DNA of 64,000 nucleotides. It comes from Paracyclopina nana (taxonomy: Eukaryota > Arthropoda > Copepoda > Cyclopoida > Cyclopettidae). Positions within the stretch are counted from its first letter, which is position 1. Each line of letters begins with the position of its first letter. Of the stretch, positions 1-9,644 are shown piece by piece. The notes under the pieces are model-generated. The model was given only the letters and a program-made list of their open reading frames with translations. It had not been told where the DNA came from and did not search any database. The translations under genes and the position numbers were made by a program. The DNA is taken from the NCBI GenBank assembly GCA_019096065.1, contig JAGUCH010000004.1:4898001-4962000 (forward strand), given 5' to 3'.

Positions 1-621
1 TATGATCATGACAGAGATGGAACTCACACCACCATTGGAGGCTGTGAGGTCAAATTCCGAAACTTTCAACATGACACTTACATTTCCATACGTTATGAAA
101 ATGACGTACTCACAGGTAAGCCTTTTCTTTGCGAACTATATGAATTACGTGATACTCATTCGTTGTTGTTCGTTCTTAGTAACGCACGATTTGGAAAATA
201 AGAGGGCTTGGGCTCCCTGCTTACGAGTTGAGGGAGTCAAGTTACCGACAAATTACTATTTCGGAGCCTCAGCTGCTACAGGTATAGTAGCTTACAACGG
301 TACATGTTAATGTGCTGCATATGAAGTTTATCTCCTGCAGGTGATCTATCGGATCAACATGACATCGTGTCAATGAAGTTGTATGAGCTAGATGCCCCTG
401 AAGGTGGAGACTCTGACGATGAGAGGGCTCGTATTCAGCCCTCTTCTGCGTACTTTGAGTCTCCTCGTGATCATGTGGACGATCCCAAGCCCTCGTCAAT
501 GTCTGGAGTCAAACTGTTCTTCCTTCTCCTCCTCGGAGTCATTGGATGCATAGCTTGTGTCGTCATTGGCATCATGATCTATCAGAAACAGCAGGAAAAT
601 TCTCGGAAGCGCTTTTATTGA
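1..621 (+). CDS. LMAN2: LMAN2/VIP36-like L-type lectin, 3' part
   Basis: C-terminal 165 residues of a type I membrane lectin that carries high-mannose glycoproteins between ER, intermediate compartment and Golgi. Exons read 1–115, 180–281 and 341–621; the introns (116–179 and 282–340) are 64 and 59 nt with GT–AG ends. Exon 1 encodes the lectin-core stretch DGTHTTIGGCEVKFRN, exon 2 LPTNYYFGASAATG and exon 3 GDLSDQHDIVSMKLYEL, all characteristic of VIP36/VIPL/ERGIC-53 carbohydrate domains. A single membrane span (about residues 127–152) precedes a short cytosolic tail ending KRFY, the ER-exit type tail of VIP36. The 5' end lies outside the window. VIPL (LMAN2L) is an alternative, though the family assignment is firm. 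Confidence 0.9.
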
Positions 622-1394
622 ACCCAAGGTTGTGCCAATTTACATGCTACTACTACTACAACTCTAAATGGAACTATAAAGTGTGCGAGTGTGTGCGCGT
701 GGCAGTTTTTCTTTTGCTAAAGTGCTGTGAACACTTTGCCATCGTTGCTACTGCTTTGAAGTAGTCCAACAGTGTTACTGGAGCTGAATGCAGCTCTAGA
801 TGAAGAACACTGATATTGTCTGAAAATCACATTCCTGTTGCACTTTGATACAATCGAAAGCTATGTGCTTGTTTTGCAGAAATACATTTTGTAGGATGCT
901 TTTTTAATAATTAGCCTCGTCACTGTTTTTAAAATATTTAACGGATTTTAAATTTAATTTTGACAGCTATTTTTTCTTTTATCACACTCTTAGTGATATG
1001 GTTGCTTCTCCACCACCTTTTTTGTGTCAATCAGTGATGCAAACTTATTCAAAATGCCGATAATATTTTCGCAGCGTTTATTTTTATCCTGTCGAAACAG
1101 ATTGCGTCAAAAATGCGGATAATTCGTCGAAAAGGCACGGAAAGTTATCCATTTTGCGGTCACCTGACAGCCATAAAAGCCTCCAGTTTGAGAAAAAGTA
1201 AAGCAGATGTCGCTGCCGACACTTCCTGATTCTCTCATGTCGTATTTTGTTTACAATTCTGCCCTTCTGATTGGTCGAAACAGCTCTGGGTCGAAGAGGG
1301 AGAAAATCAGCTTGTGATTGGTCGGCGTTAACTTCCAACTCACACACGTCAAATTTTTTCCATCTTGGCAACTTGCACCGGAATAAAGGCCAAC
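622..1394. other. Intergenic region, LMAN2-like 3' UTR and ASPH promoter
   Basis: No coding exon is seen. The left part is AT-rich 3' UTR of the lectin gene with an AATACA-type variant polyadenylation signal near 882. The right part (about 1,200–1,390) is the upstream region of the ASPH gene. Confidence 0.6.
1219..1324. promoter_or_regulatory. Candidate ASPH core promoter elements: ETS-like and paired inverted CCAAT
   Basis: Two identical GATTGGTCG sequences (1269–1277 and 1316–1324) contain inverted CCAAT boxes 47 bp apart, a typical NF-Y arrangement. CACTTCCTG at 1219–1227 matches an ETS site on the minus strand. They lie 70–175 bp upstream of the ASPH start codon and no TATA box is evident. 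Function is inferred from motif and position only. Confidence 0.35.
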
Positions 1395-4300
1395 ATGAAC
1401 GGAGAAGCGAGCAAATCGAAGTCGAAAAAGGCCACAGCTGCCAAAAGTGGCAAGCAGGGTAAAAATCAAGCGGTAACCCAGAAAGTCGCTGCGAAGAAGA
1501 AGTCAAAAGAGAAAAAGATGAGCGGCGGCCGAAGGTCCGGTTGCTGCCCCTGTTCTGGCACTTTTCTAGTTTTGGCCTTGATTTTCGTGACAACAGCGGG
1601 CTACAAGGCTTATCCAGAGAAATTCCTTGAAGCGTACGAGAAATTGCCGCCCCAAGTAAGTTTACTGAGATTGAAACCTTGACTTGACAACCACTAACAA
1701 GCTTATTTAGGTTCAAGATGGTCTGGTGCAAGCTCGAGAGATGGTCTTCCATACGGTGGATATTGTGTCATCAAAGTCCACTCAGATCTACGGCCAAGGC
1801 GTTGGAATGGTGAAAGAGGGCTACTCAATGTTGCCCCCTGCGGTCACTGAATACACTGATCCTGCCATTGAGGCCGTTGGTCAGTATTCAGCTGTGGCCG
1901 CCACTAAGGTCAAAGAAGGCTACGTAAAAGTTGCTGATTGGATTGTTGAGCAGGAACCTGTTGCACGGGTTTACTACGAACAAGCCATGAGTACTGCTTC
2001 TGTGTATGGAGGGTTTGTTTTTGAAAATGGCAAGACAGCTTTCAAGCAAGCAAGTCAAGTTGTGATTGAGTACTATGAAACAGTTTCACCTCAGGCAATG
2101 TTTTACTTCAACGAAGCTAAAACTCTGACGGTTAAGTATGGCAAGATTGCTGCGGGGAAAGCTGCTGATTTGCTCCTGGATGCTTTCGATCTTGCCTATG
2201 ATGGCTATGAAGCAGCCAGGCCTTATGTGTCCAAAGCTACCAATCAAGTGTCTGAAGTTTTTTCCCCGTACATCAGACCTTATGTTGGGCCTTATTGGGA
2301 TATTTTCTACAACACATCCGTGCAACAATACAATGAAGTACTGACTTTGACCAGGGAATGGGCCAGACAAATTGACATTGGCGATGTCAACCTTGAAAGG
2401 CTTCTTTTTGCTGATGAAATTAAGCAAGAAGAGCTGCAAAAGGCCAAGGAGGCTGCTGAAAGGATTAAAGCTGCTGTGGAAGCCATGAATCAAAAGGCAG
2501 CGGAGGCTGCTCGCCAAAAGGCCGAGGAGGAAGCAAAAGAGAGGGAACAATTGGAGAAACAGAAGGCAGAAGAAGAGGCCAGGTTAAAAGCTGAGGCTGA
2601 GGCTAAGAAAAAAGCCGACGAGGAGGCTGCGAGAAAGAAGGCTGAAGAACAGGCTGCAAGGAAGAAGGCAGAGGAAGAGGCCGCAAGGAAAAAAGCTGAA
2701 GAAGAGGCCGCCAAGAAAAAAGCTGAAGAAGAGGCCGCCAAGAAAAAAGCTGAAGAAGAGGCCGCCAAGAAAAAAGCTGAAGAAGAGGCCGCCAAGAAAA
2801 AAGCGGAGGAGGAAGCAGCAAAAAAGAAGGCAGAAGCAGAGGCCGCAAAGAAAAAGGCTGAAGAGGAGGCCGCAAAGAAAAAGGCTGAAGAGGAGGCCGC
2901 AAAGAAGAAGGCTGAAGAGGAGGCCGCAAAGAAGAAGGCTGAAGCAGAGGCCGCAAAGAAAAAGGCTGAAGAAGAGGCTGCTAAGCAATTGGCTGAAGCT
3001 GAGGCTACTAAGAAAAGGGCCGAGGCTGAGGCTGAAAAGAAAAAGGCCGAGGCTGAGGCTGCAAAGAAAAAGGCTGAAGCTGAGTCTGCAAAGAAAAAGG
3101 AAGCAGAGGTAGCAGCAAAAAAGAAGGCCGAGGCTGAGTCTGCAAAGAAAAAGGTTGAAGCTGAAGCTGCTAAGAAAATTGCAGAGGCGGAAGCAGCAAA
3201 GCAGAAGGCTGAAGTTGAGGCTGGCAAGAAGAGGGATGAAGAAGAGGCTAGCAAGAAGAATGTTGATTCTCGGCCTGTCATGGTTGACGAAAAGAAAATG
3301 CCAAACGCAAAACCAAAAGAAGATGAGTTGAAAGATGCAAATAAAAAGACATCTGAGGAAGTAAATATTAAGCTTGAGGCTCAAAGGCGAGCTCAAGAAA
3401 AGGCTGTGAAAGAAGCTGAAGAGGCTCGTCAGAAGGCCATGAAGGCCGACCAGAAACCCAAGGCTGGTGACTCAGGACATGATAGCAAAGATGGTCCTTC
3501 CTCCAGATCTCGTGAGTAATTTCAATTAATCCATTCGTCATAAATAACTGCTTTTAGCTGCTGCTTTTAACTTTAACTTTTAACACGCATCTGCTGCTGC
3601 CATATTTCTCACCTCGTATTCTTTCACAGTGTGATTGACCAACTTCTGCACTGCTCCACAATCAATCTTCATCGTCATCTTCATCATCATCAACAACCAA
3701 ACCGTCTCCCAAATCTTCTTCCCTTTTTTAATTTTTTCCCTCCTTACTAGTGTCTTGGATTTCTGAGCAACTGGAGTCCATCTCTCAAGTGCCTAACGAC
3801 AGTGCTGACAAAGAATCCCTCCTGGCCCAATTATCTCAAGACCTCGAGCTGCTCGAGCAATCCCCTTTGGCAATGCTGCATCAAGCCGCAATTCTGGAAC
3901 AGTTGGCCAGCATTAGAAGATCGAACCCTATTCTTGAGCAAGCCATATCAATTCTGCGTGACGTCCTATTGATGGGCCGAGAGGTTCCTGACGAAATCTT
4001 TGCTGGAGCCGGTGACAAGTGTGTGGAATTAATGAAATTTCGTGGCTGGCATGCGAAATCTATCCGTATTCACCAAATGTTGATCCAACGTTTCGAATCC
4101 AACCCAATCTATCGGAAAAACCTGGGCGTGGCTTTTCTTACTATGGGCAACAACAATGCTGCCAAGCAAGTCTTTCAAGAGCTCCTGTCTTTGTTTCCCT
4201 CCGACTATTTCTCAAAGGCTCACCTCGGTTTCATCTTGAAGTCAGAAGCCTTAGAGCGTAATGATGATAAGTTGCTCGTCGAGGGAGTATCTCTGATTGA

Positions 4301-5075
4301 AGATGGAATCAAAAGTCAACCTGTGGATAGCAAGGAACCTCTCGAGGGTCTCTTCTACTTCCATCTAGGAGACGGATTTCGTAGGCTCAACAACCCCGCC
4401 AAAGCAGATGAGATCTTCGCTCTAGGATCTCAACGGGGAATTTTCCCTAGCTTTTGGCAGCGATCTCTCTATAATGAGCCAGACCTTCGTGCTCAACCAG
4501 TATGGCATGTCAATGAGACTGGCATCAGAGAAGACTTGCTCATGTTAAAAGACAATTGGCGAGCCATTCGCGATGAGGCTCTCAGCGTGCTTGATTCTGC
4601 AAATGGTGGCTTTGTCGTGGAAACTGAAAACCTGAAGGATACTGGTTATTGGGCGCAGTTTGACCTTTACGTTCAGGGTCAGAGGAATGCGAAAAATTGC
4701 GCCAAGGTGCCCCTGACGTGCGCTTTGATCGACTCCATTCCTGAGATCAAAGGCTGTCGCAGAGGTCAGGTCAAGTTCAGTGTGATGAAATCGGGCACGC
4801 ATGTCCATGCCCATTCAGGACCAACCAATTGCCGACTGCGAGCTCACTTAGGACTCCAGATACCAATAAGCATCCAAGACACAAGCAGTTCCATGTTACG
4901 AGTAGCTGACCAGTATTTAAGTTGGCAAAATGGCGAGTTATTCGTGTTCGACGACTCTTTCGATCACGAAGTATGGTACAACAACGAAAACAACCAGTCC
5001 AGGCTCGTGTTGATCTTAGACTTTTGGCACCCAGATCTGAACCCCGAAAAGCGAGCGACCCTACCGGCCATTTGA
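1395..5075 (+). CDS. ASPH: Aspartyl/asparaginyl beta-hydroxylase (ASPH)
   Basis: A 1,128-residue type II ER membrane enzyme, the 2-oxoglutarate/Fe(II) dioxygenase that hydroxylates Asp/Asn in EGF-like domains. Exons: 1395–1655, 1711–3511, 3751–5075 (introns 55 and 239 nt). Start chosen at 1395 because it is the first ATG in frame, in an AACATGA context. Residues 1–53 are basic and cytosolic, and a membrane span lies at about 54–74. A helical region follows, then a very long KKAEEEAA-type charged stalk (about residues 340–620). TPR-like helices in exon 3 lead to the C-terminal Asp_Arg_Hydrox domain. Catalytic features visible: VHAHSGPTNCRLRAHLG (His about 1041 and 1052) and FDDSFDHEVW (His about 1092), ending ATLPAI as in vertebrate ASPH. 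Retaining the second intron gives an in-frame stop at 3517–3519 and a non-catalytic, junctin-like product. An AATAAA at 5202 lies downstream. Confidence 0.93.
2600..3260 (+). repeat. In-gene heptad-like minisatellite encoding the KKAEEEAA stalk
   Basis: A 21-nt-scale coding repeat within ASPH exon 2, with units close to GCCAAGAAAAAAGCTGAAGA, runs about 30 times. The most uniform units sit around 2,690–2,960 and more diverged units follow. Each unit encodes a seven-residue block rich in Ala, Lys and Glu, predicted to form a long single helix or coiled coil. No frame disruption is seen. Confidence 0.85.
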
Positions 5076-5201
5076 TTGTTATTTTTTACTATTTACCTTT
5101 TTTTGCGATGTTATGATAAAGGATGAACTCAAAATGTTATCAAATTGATATTTCATCAGTGCAGTTGCTAGTCATAATTTGCACGCTCAAGGCAAAGTGT
5201 C

Positions 5202-5207
5202 AATAAA
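5202..5207 (+). promoter_or_regulatory. ASPH polyadenylation signal AATAAA
   Basis: AATAAA 127 nt past the ASPH stop codon and only 3 nt before the stop end (5210) of the opposing TKFC coding sequence. Cleavage would normally fall inside the TKFC coding exon, so the two transcripts probably overlap tail to tail. Confidence 0.6.
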
Positions 5208-5209
5208 AA

Positions 5210-7122
5210 TCAATTGAAATCAATGCCCATTTCATTGGCTTTGAGCTTGAAGCCTTCAAAGACAGCTCTCATGATGATCCCGATGGCATGTGCACCAGGA
5301 TCTGGATGGCGGAGCTCAGAGCTAGGCACATAGCTTGCACGTCCAGCAGAAGCCTTCATGTCCAGCGTCGATTTGGCCCCGTTCTCTGCTGAACATGTCG
5401 CGGCCTCCAAGGCCTTCAAAGGGGAGCCCGTGGAATCCAAGGATGAGCTGAAAGAGCTCAAAGCAGGGGCTAGAGCATCAACCAGAGTCCGATCTCCAGG
5501 TTGAGCGCGACCATACTTGATGATGGCATTAAGGCCAACGTTGAATGCTTTGCCACACAGAGATGCTGTGATCTCAGAGGCATTTTCTATCTCAACTGCT
5601 GCTGCCTCAAACAGTATGGAAAACATGGCACCTGAGGATCCACCCATCTCCTTTTCAGCTATCTGCCAACAAATCATATAGCTTGATGGCTTTATCAAAG
5701 GTGGAAGGAATTAGGCTTACTTTGCTTATTTGATGGAAGAGCATAGAGGGTCTTGCGGTGGCATCGGAATTTTTCTTTACAAAGTTTAACACCGCTTCTG
5801 CTCCTCGTTTTAGAGTTGTTCCACAATCGCTATCTCCGCTGCCGGAATCCATAGTGTTGAGCTGTTCCTCACATGACATGACGGCCTCGCATGCAAAAAT
5901 CACTGCTTTGCTTAGGGCCTCCTTGCCAAACTTATTGGATTCGGGGCCTGACACTCCAGCAGTCTTCACATTATCCATTGGATCAGCCAATTTGGGCTTT
6001 TTACCCTCGAGCTTGCGCGGAAATGCTTGCCCAGACCAGCCAGAACACACTGCTTCCGCATCCAAATATCCTGCTATGTCTGAAGAAGTCAGTCTTAGAA
6101 TGGAAATGGAGAAACCAGGCATTTCCAAGGAGGTGAAAAAGTGGCCAGAGTAGAATCTTTTCACCGTAACGCGTTGAACTTCCTCGAGTTGGCTGACCAC
6201 CTCTTTTCCCAACACACCCATCTCCAGGCTTGACAAAGCACCCAAGTTGTTGAGCAAGACTGCCACAAAGTCTCCAGTTTTCAACGACAAGTGTGTGGAA
6301 GACTTGGGATTGGTCATATGCGAAAGCATGGATCTGACCGAGTCTTTAGCAGGGGAAATCTTGATCCTTTTTACCCCAGCTTCTCCATGGACACCAAGTC
6401 CTAATTCCATTTCATCCTCTCCAAGATTGAATGAAGGCTGCGTTCTTCCAGGCACAATACAGGGTCCAAGGCTTAAGCCAATGGTTCCTAGGTTTGGCAT
6501 TACTTTCGTATTCAGCATATTGAGAATATCATCGAGAGATTTTCCCTGCTCAGCCATGGCACCGGCAATCTTGAGCACAAACTTGCCTCCGCTCAGGCCA
6601 CGTCTTCCAGCAGTTTTGTCAGCACTTGTCAAGGCTGTGTCATCGGCGACAATGAACATTTCACACCTCACCTTGGTGAGAGCTCGAGCCCTCTCCAAAG
6701 CGAGGCCAAAATTTACCCGATCTCCAGTGTAGTTGTAGACAACCTACGCAACAAATCAAAGCGTTAATTTGTGCACACAAAATTCACATATATTCACTAC
6801 TCACAATAAGAATGCCTGATGGGTTGTGAGCTGCCAGTGCCAAAATCGCAGCAAGGATGGAAGTAGGGGGTGGAGATGCAAACACTGATCCCGCTATGGC
6901 AGCACTAAGCATTCCTTTGCCAACGTATCCCGCAAAAGCTGGCTCATGGCCTGATCCTCCACCGCAAACGACGGCCACTTTGCCTTTAATTGCCTCCAAG
7001 TCAGAGCGAATGATGACTCTGTGGTTATCAATGGCGTTGACACTAGGATTGGTGGCCACCAGAGCCTCCAAGGCTTCGTCGACAACTTTGTCTGGATCAT
7101 TGAACAGCTTTTTGGAAGACAT
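5210..7122 (-). CDS. TKFC: Triokinase/FMN cyclase (dihydroxyacetone kinase)
   Basis: A 597-residue bifunctional enzyme that phosphorylates dihydroxyacetone and glyceraldehyde and can cyclise FAD to cyclic FMN. Minus-strand exons: 7122–6805, 6743–5721, 5662–5210 (introns 61 and 58 nt). Start is the ATG at 7122 giving MSSKKLF, matching the family N-terminus. The DhaK domain shows GGGSGHEPAFAGYVGKGML (about residues 52–70), NYTGDRVNFGLA at the exon 1/2 join, and DEMELGLGVHGEAGVKRI, whose His (about residue 223) is the covalent substrate-binding histidine. The DhaL domain shows GDSDCGTTL, EMGGSSGAMF and PGDRTLVDAL, the ATP/Mg-binding signatures. Length is close to vertebrate TKFC (about 575). The gene is convergent with ASPH and divergent from the TXNDC12 cluster. 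Confidence 0.95.
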
Positions 7123-7637
7123 TTTGGTGATTCTTCTATGGTCAACGTCGTCGTCTCCTTTGTGAGCTCGCTTCCTGCTGTGCAAGGGCAGAGTTGTTAT
7201 GCAAGTTGGGCTTTGCTTTTAAACTCACATTTTTTAACTTCATCATACTCTGCAAGCGTCGAAGATTCAATTAAAAATTGTTCCTCTGTTGGTTTCACGA
7301 GAATTTACTTTGCCTTGTTTATTTATCTTTTCTTCCTAAAATTTGCCAAACGAAAGCTGCTAAGAGAAAGTCAATATTTTGAATTTTCCCGCTTTTCCGT
7401 GAAATTTAGGCAGCTGACGGACTCATTTTCCATATGATTTGATGGATCAATTTTTGCTGAGCCCTTTTAAGACCTTGTGAAGTGGACGCTTGACATACTC
7501 AGTAAGTCAATTTCACTTATATCTCAGTCACTTTTTTCGCTCTTTAACTTGGGTGTCTTCCGTGCTCCACTTTTCGCATAAAGGTAATTCCTTTTTTTCC
7601 ATATTTCAGGTTTAAGGTTAGGGTCTGCTGTCGAATT
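7123..7637. other. Divergent promoter interval between TKFC and TXNDC12-like genes
   Basis: 515 bp with no convincing coding exon. A pyrimidine tract followed by CAG at 7607–7609 sits 28 nt before the TXNDC12 start. No plausible donor lies at a normal intron distance (the nearest GT-type donor gives only a ~27-nt intron), so it could be a trans-splice acceptor. Confidence 0.4.
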
Positions 7638-8117
7638 ATGATTTCGCTGCCGATGACATCATGGCTGGTTTTATTTTTGCTTACGTTTACTGTTGAGACT
7701 ACTCTGACCGCCGAGTCGAACGGACTTGGCGACAATATCAATTGGGTTGACTTCGAGGCAGCCGTAGCTGACGCAAGCAAGCCGTCCATGGTAATCTTGC
7801 ACAAGACTTGGTGTCCAGCCTGCAAAAGCCTGAAGCCTAAGCTCGCCGAATCATTCGAATTTGAGAAACTTAGCTCTCGGTTTTCCATGGTCAACGCCAA
7901 CGAAGAAGATCCTATTCACGAGTTGGACATATTCAACGTTGACGGTTCATACATCCCTCGCATTTTCTTCCTTAATCAAAAGGGTGAAGTTCTGGCTGAC
8001 ATACAAAACAAGAAGGGGAATCCCAACTACAAGTTCTACTATTTCAACGCCGAGTCCGTCATTGAGTCTATGCACGAAGCCTTGAACTCTTTGGGGGACT
8101 CTAAAGACGAGCTTTAA
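7638..8117 (+). CDS. TXNDC12: ER thioredoxin-domain protein, TXNDC12/ERp18-like
   Basis: A single-exon gene of 159 residues. An N-terminal signal peptide (about residues 1–26) leads to a thioredoxin fold with the active site KTWCPACKSLKPK (Cys about 59 and 62). A cis-Pro loop SYIPRIFFL (about 105) follows, and the C-terminal SKDEL is an ER retrieval signal. Length and the motifs NPNYKFYYFNAE and MVNANEEDP match the ERp18/AGR family. The CxxC shows it is redox-competent, unlike vertebrate AGR2/3 (CxxS); the family usually has CGAC, here CPAC. It acts in disulfide formation in the ER lumen. Its stop is only 14 nt from the ATG of the next gene, so it is probably the first cistron of a polycistronic unit. 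Confidence 0.92.
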   Translation: MISLPMTSWLVLFLLTFTVETTLTAESNGLGDNINWVDFEAAVADASKPSMVILHKTWCPACKSLKPKLAESFEFEKLSSRFSMVNANEEDPIHELDIFNVDGSYIPRIFFLNQKGEVLADIQNKKGNPNYKFYYFNAESVIESMHEALNSLGDSKDEL

Positions 8118-8131
8118 CCATATACATAGCT
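8118..8131 (+). promoter_or_regulatory. 14-nt intercistronic spacer with possible trans-splice acceptor
   Basis: Between the TAA of the TXNDC12-like gene and the ATG of the kinase are only 14 nt, containing an AG (in CATAG) 2 nt before the ATG. There is no room for a separate promoter or a conventional 3' end. Spliced-leader addition at this AG would free the second cistron; this is inference. Confidence 0.4.
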
Positions 8132-9592
8132 ATGACTTCTAATAACATCACTCCTCACTTACGAGAATATGCTATTACGGAAAAGCTTGGATCTGGGACG
8201 TATGGCGACGTGTATAAGGCCCATAAACGGTCGGGGGCACGTGAGGTCGTTGCCGTGAAATGTGTGCAAAAGATGAGGATGACAAGGACAGAAGTGGACG
8301 CCATCATTGCCGAAATAACCATTCTGAAAAAGCTGCATCACGATTTCATCGTGGAAATGAAGGACTTCACGTGGGACTCAAATTACATCTACATTATCAT
8401 GGAGTACTGCGGAGGTGGGGATTTGTCCAAGTACATCAAATCACACCGAAGATTACCCGAGAAAATTTGTAGCAGATTTTTGCAGCAGTTGGGGTCCGCA
8501 CTGAAGTTCCTCAGATCTCAGAACATTGCTCATATGGACTTGAAGCCTCAGAACATTCTGATCAGTTTGAACAATCCAAAGTTTTTGGGCCCCGTGCTCA
8601 AGTTGGCTGATTTTGGCTTTGCCCAGTATTTCACATCGGACGAGACCAAAAGTGTAATGCGCGGTTCACCTTTGTACATGGCACCCGAAATGGTCCTTGA
8701 CAAATGCTACGATGCCAAAGTGGACCTGTGGTCAGTCGGTGTGATCCTCTATGAGTGCCTTTTCGGCAAGGCACCATACAAGTCAGAGACGTTAGAAGAG
8801 CTGTTGGTGAAGATCAAGACCGAGCAGCCCATTGTGATACCGCGAGGAGTGCATATTTCCGACTCCTGCAGAGATCTCCTTGCCAGATGTTTGGAGCGTG
8901 ACCCTGCAAAACGGATCAGCTTTGAAGACTTTTTCAGTCACGAATTCCTCGATTTGGAGCACATACCTTGCGAAGCCTCCAACGTCAAGGCTATTGGCCT
9001 CATTGACGAGGCTGTCAAGCTCGACAATGAAGGCAACTTGGAGGATGCTTTGTCATTTTACAAGTCTGCCCTTGAATACTTGATTCCTTTGGTGTCAAAT
9101 GAGAAGAATGCGGCTAAAAAGCTGAGCCTCCGCAAGAAGACTGACCAGTACATACAGAGGGCTGAGGCAATCAAAACCGAGCTTGGGCGGAAGTCGGCAT
9201 CACCATCTGGATCCTTTGACTTTTCTTCGACAGAGTCATCTTTGAAGCAAACCACAACCAAGGCTGTTATTGTTACCCGAGTCGATGAGTTGCTCAAGCT
9301 ATGCCGCAACACACCACCGCTCAGGACCGCTGTGGAAATAGCCCAGTCTGCAGAGCTTTACGACCTTGAAGGCCAAACCGATATAGCCTTCGACAAGTAC
9401 CAAACAGCTTTGGGTCTTTTGATTCCATTGTTGGCCAAGGAACCGAAAGGAGACCGGAAAACGCTTCTGACTCAAGAAGTGAGCCGTTGGATGACTCGCG
9501 CTGAGACCATCAAAGATATTAAGGCTATAGAAGAGAAGGCTTTAACTGATAGTGTAGGCGAAAGCGTCGACAAGCAGTGCCTGATTCAATGA
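8132..9592 (+). CDS. ULK3: ULK3-like serine/threonine kinase with tandem MIT domains
   Basis: A single-exon gene of 486 residues. The kinase domain (about residues 10–275) has the glycine loop GSGTYGDVYK, VAVKC with the ATP-binding Lys (about 43), the catalytic loop HMDLKPQN (Asp about 136), DFGFAQ, and activation segment GSPLYMAPEM. It ends DPAKRISFEDFFSHEFLDLEH, as in ULK3. Two MIT-type helical hairpins follow (about 285–350 and 395–460), the modules that bind ESCRT-III proteins. ULK3 regulates the abscission checkpoint and Hedgehog/autophagy signalling in vertebrates. HMD replaces the common HRD, in line with the HLD of ULK3 orthologues. It sits 14 nt after TXNDC12 and 52 nt before the NTPDase gene. 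Confidence 0.93.
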   Translation: MTSNNITPHLREYAITEKLGSGTYGDVYKAHKRSGAREVVAVKCVQKMRMTRTEVDAIIAEITILKKLHHDFIVEMKDFTWDSNYIYIIMEYCGGGDLSKYIKSHRRLPEKICSRFLQQLGSALKFLRSQNIAHMDLKPQNILISLNNPKFLGPVLKLADFGFAQYFTSDETKSVMRGSPLYMAPEMVLDKCYDAKVDLWSVGVILYECLFGKAPYKSETLEELLVKIKTEQPIVIPRGVHISDSCRDLLARCLERDPAKRISFEDFFSHEFLDLEHIPCEASNVKAIGLIDEAVKLDNEGNLEDALSFYKSALEYLIPLVSNEKNAAKKLSLRKKTDQYIQRAEAIKTELGRKSASPSGSFDFSSTESSLKQTTTKAVIVTRVDELLKLCRNTPPLRTAVEIAQSAELYDLEGQTDIAFDKYQTALGLLIPLLAKEPKGDRKTLLTQEVSRWMTRAETIKDIKAIEEKALTDSVGESVDKQCLIQ

Positions 9593-9644
9593 CTTTTCCA
9601 ATGTCTTTTATTGCATTCAATATAAATCTAAAGCGGATTTTATT
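9593..9644 (+). promoter_or_regulatory. 52-nt intercistronic spacer
   Basis: Short AT-rich spacer between the kinase stop and the NTPDase ATG. It contains AATATAAA-like sequence (near 9,620) followed by an AG (in TAAAG) shortly before the ATG, the order expected for coupled polyadenylation and trans-splicing. Function is inferred. Confidence 0.35.

Noticed and set aside
2490..3396. Long minus-strand open frames rich in Phe/Ala/Ser or Leu
   Set aside because: Mirror images of the ASPH KKAEEEAA repeat; the repeat composition keeps other frames open.
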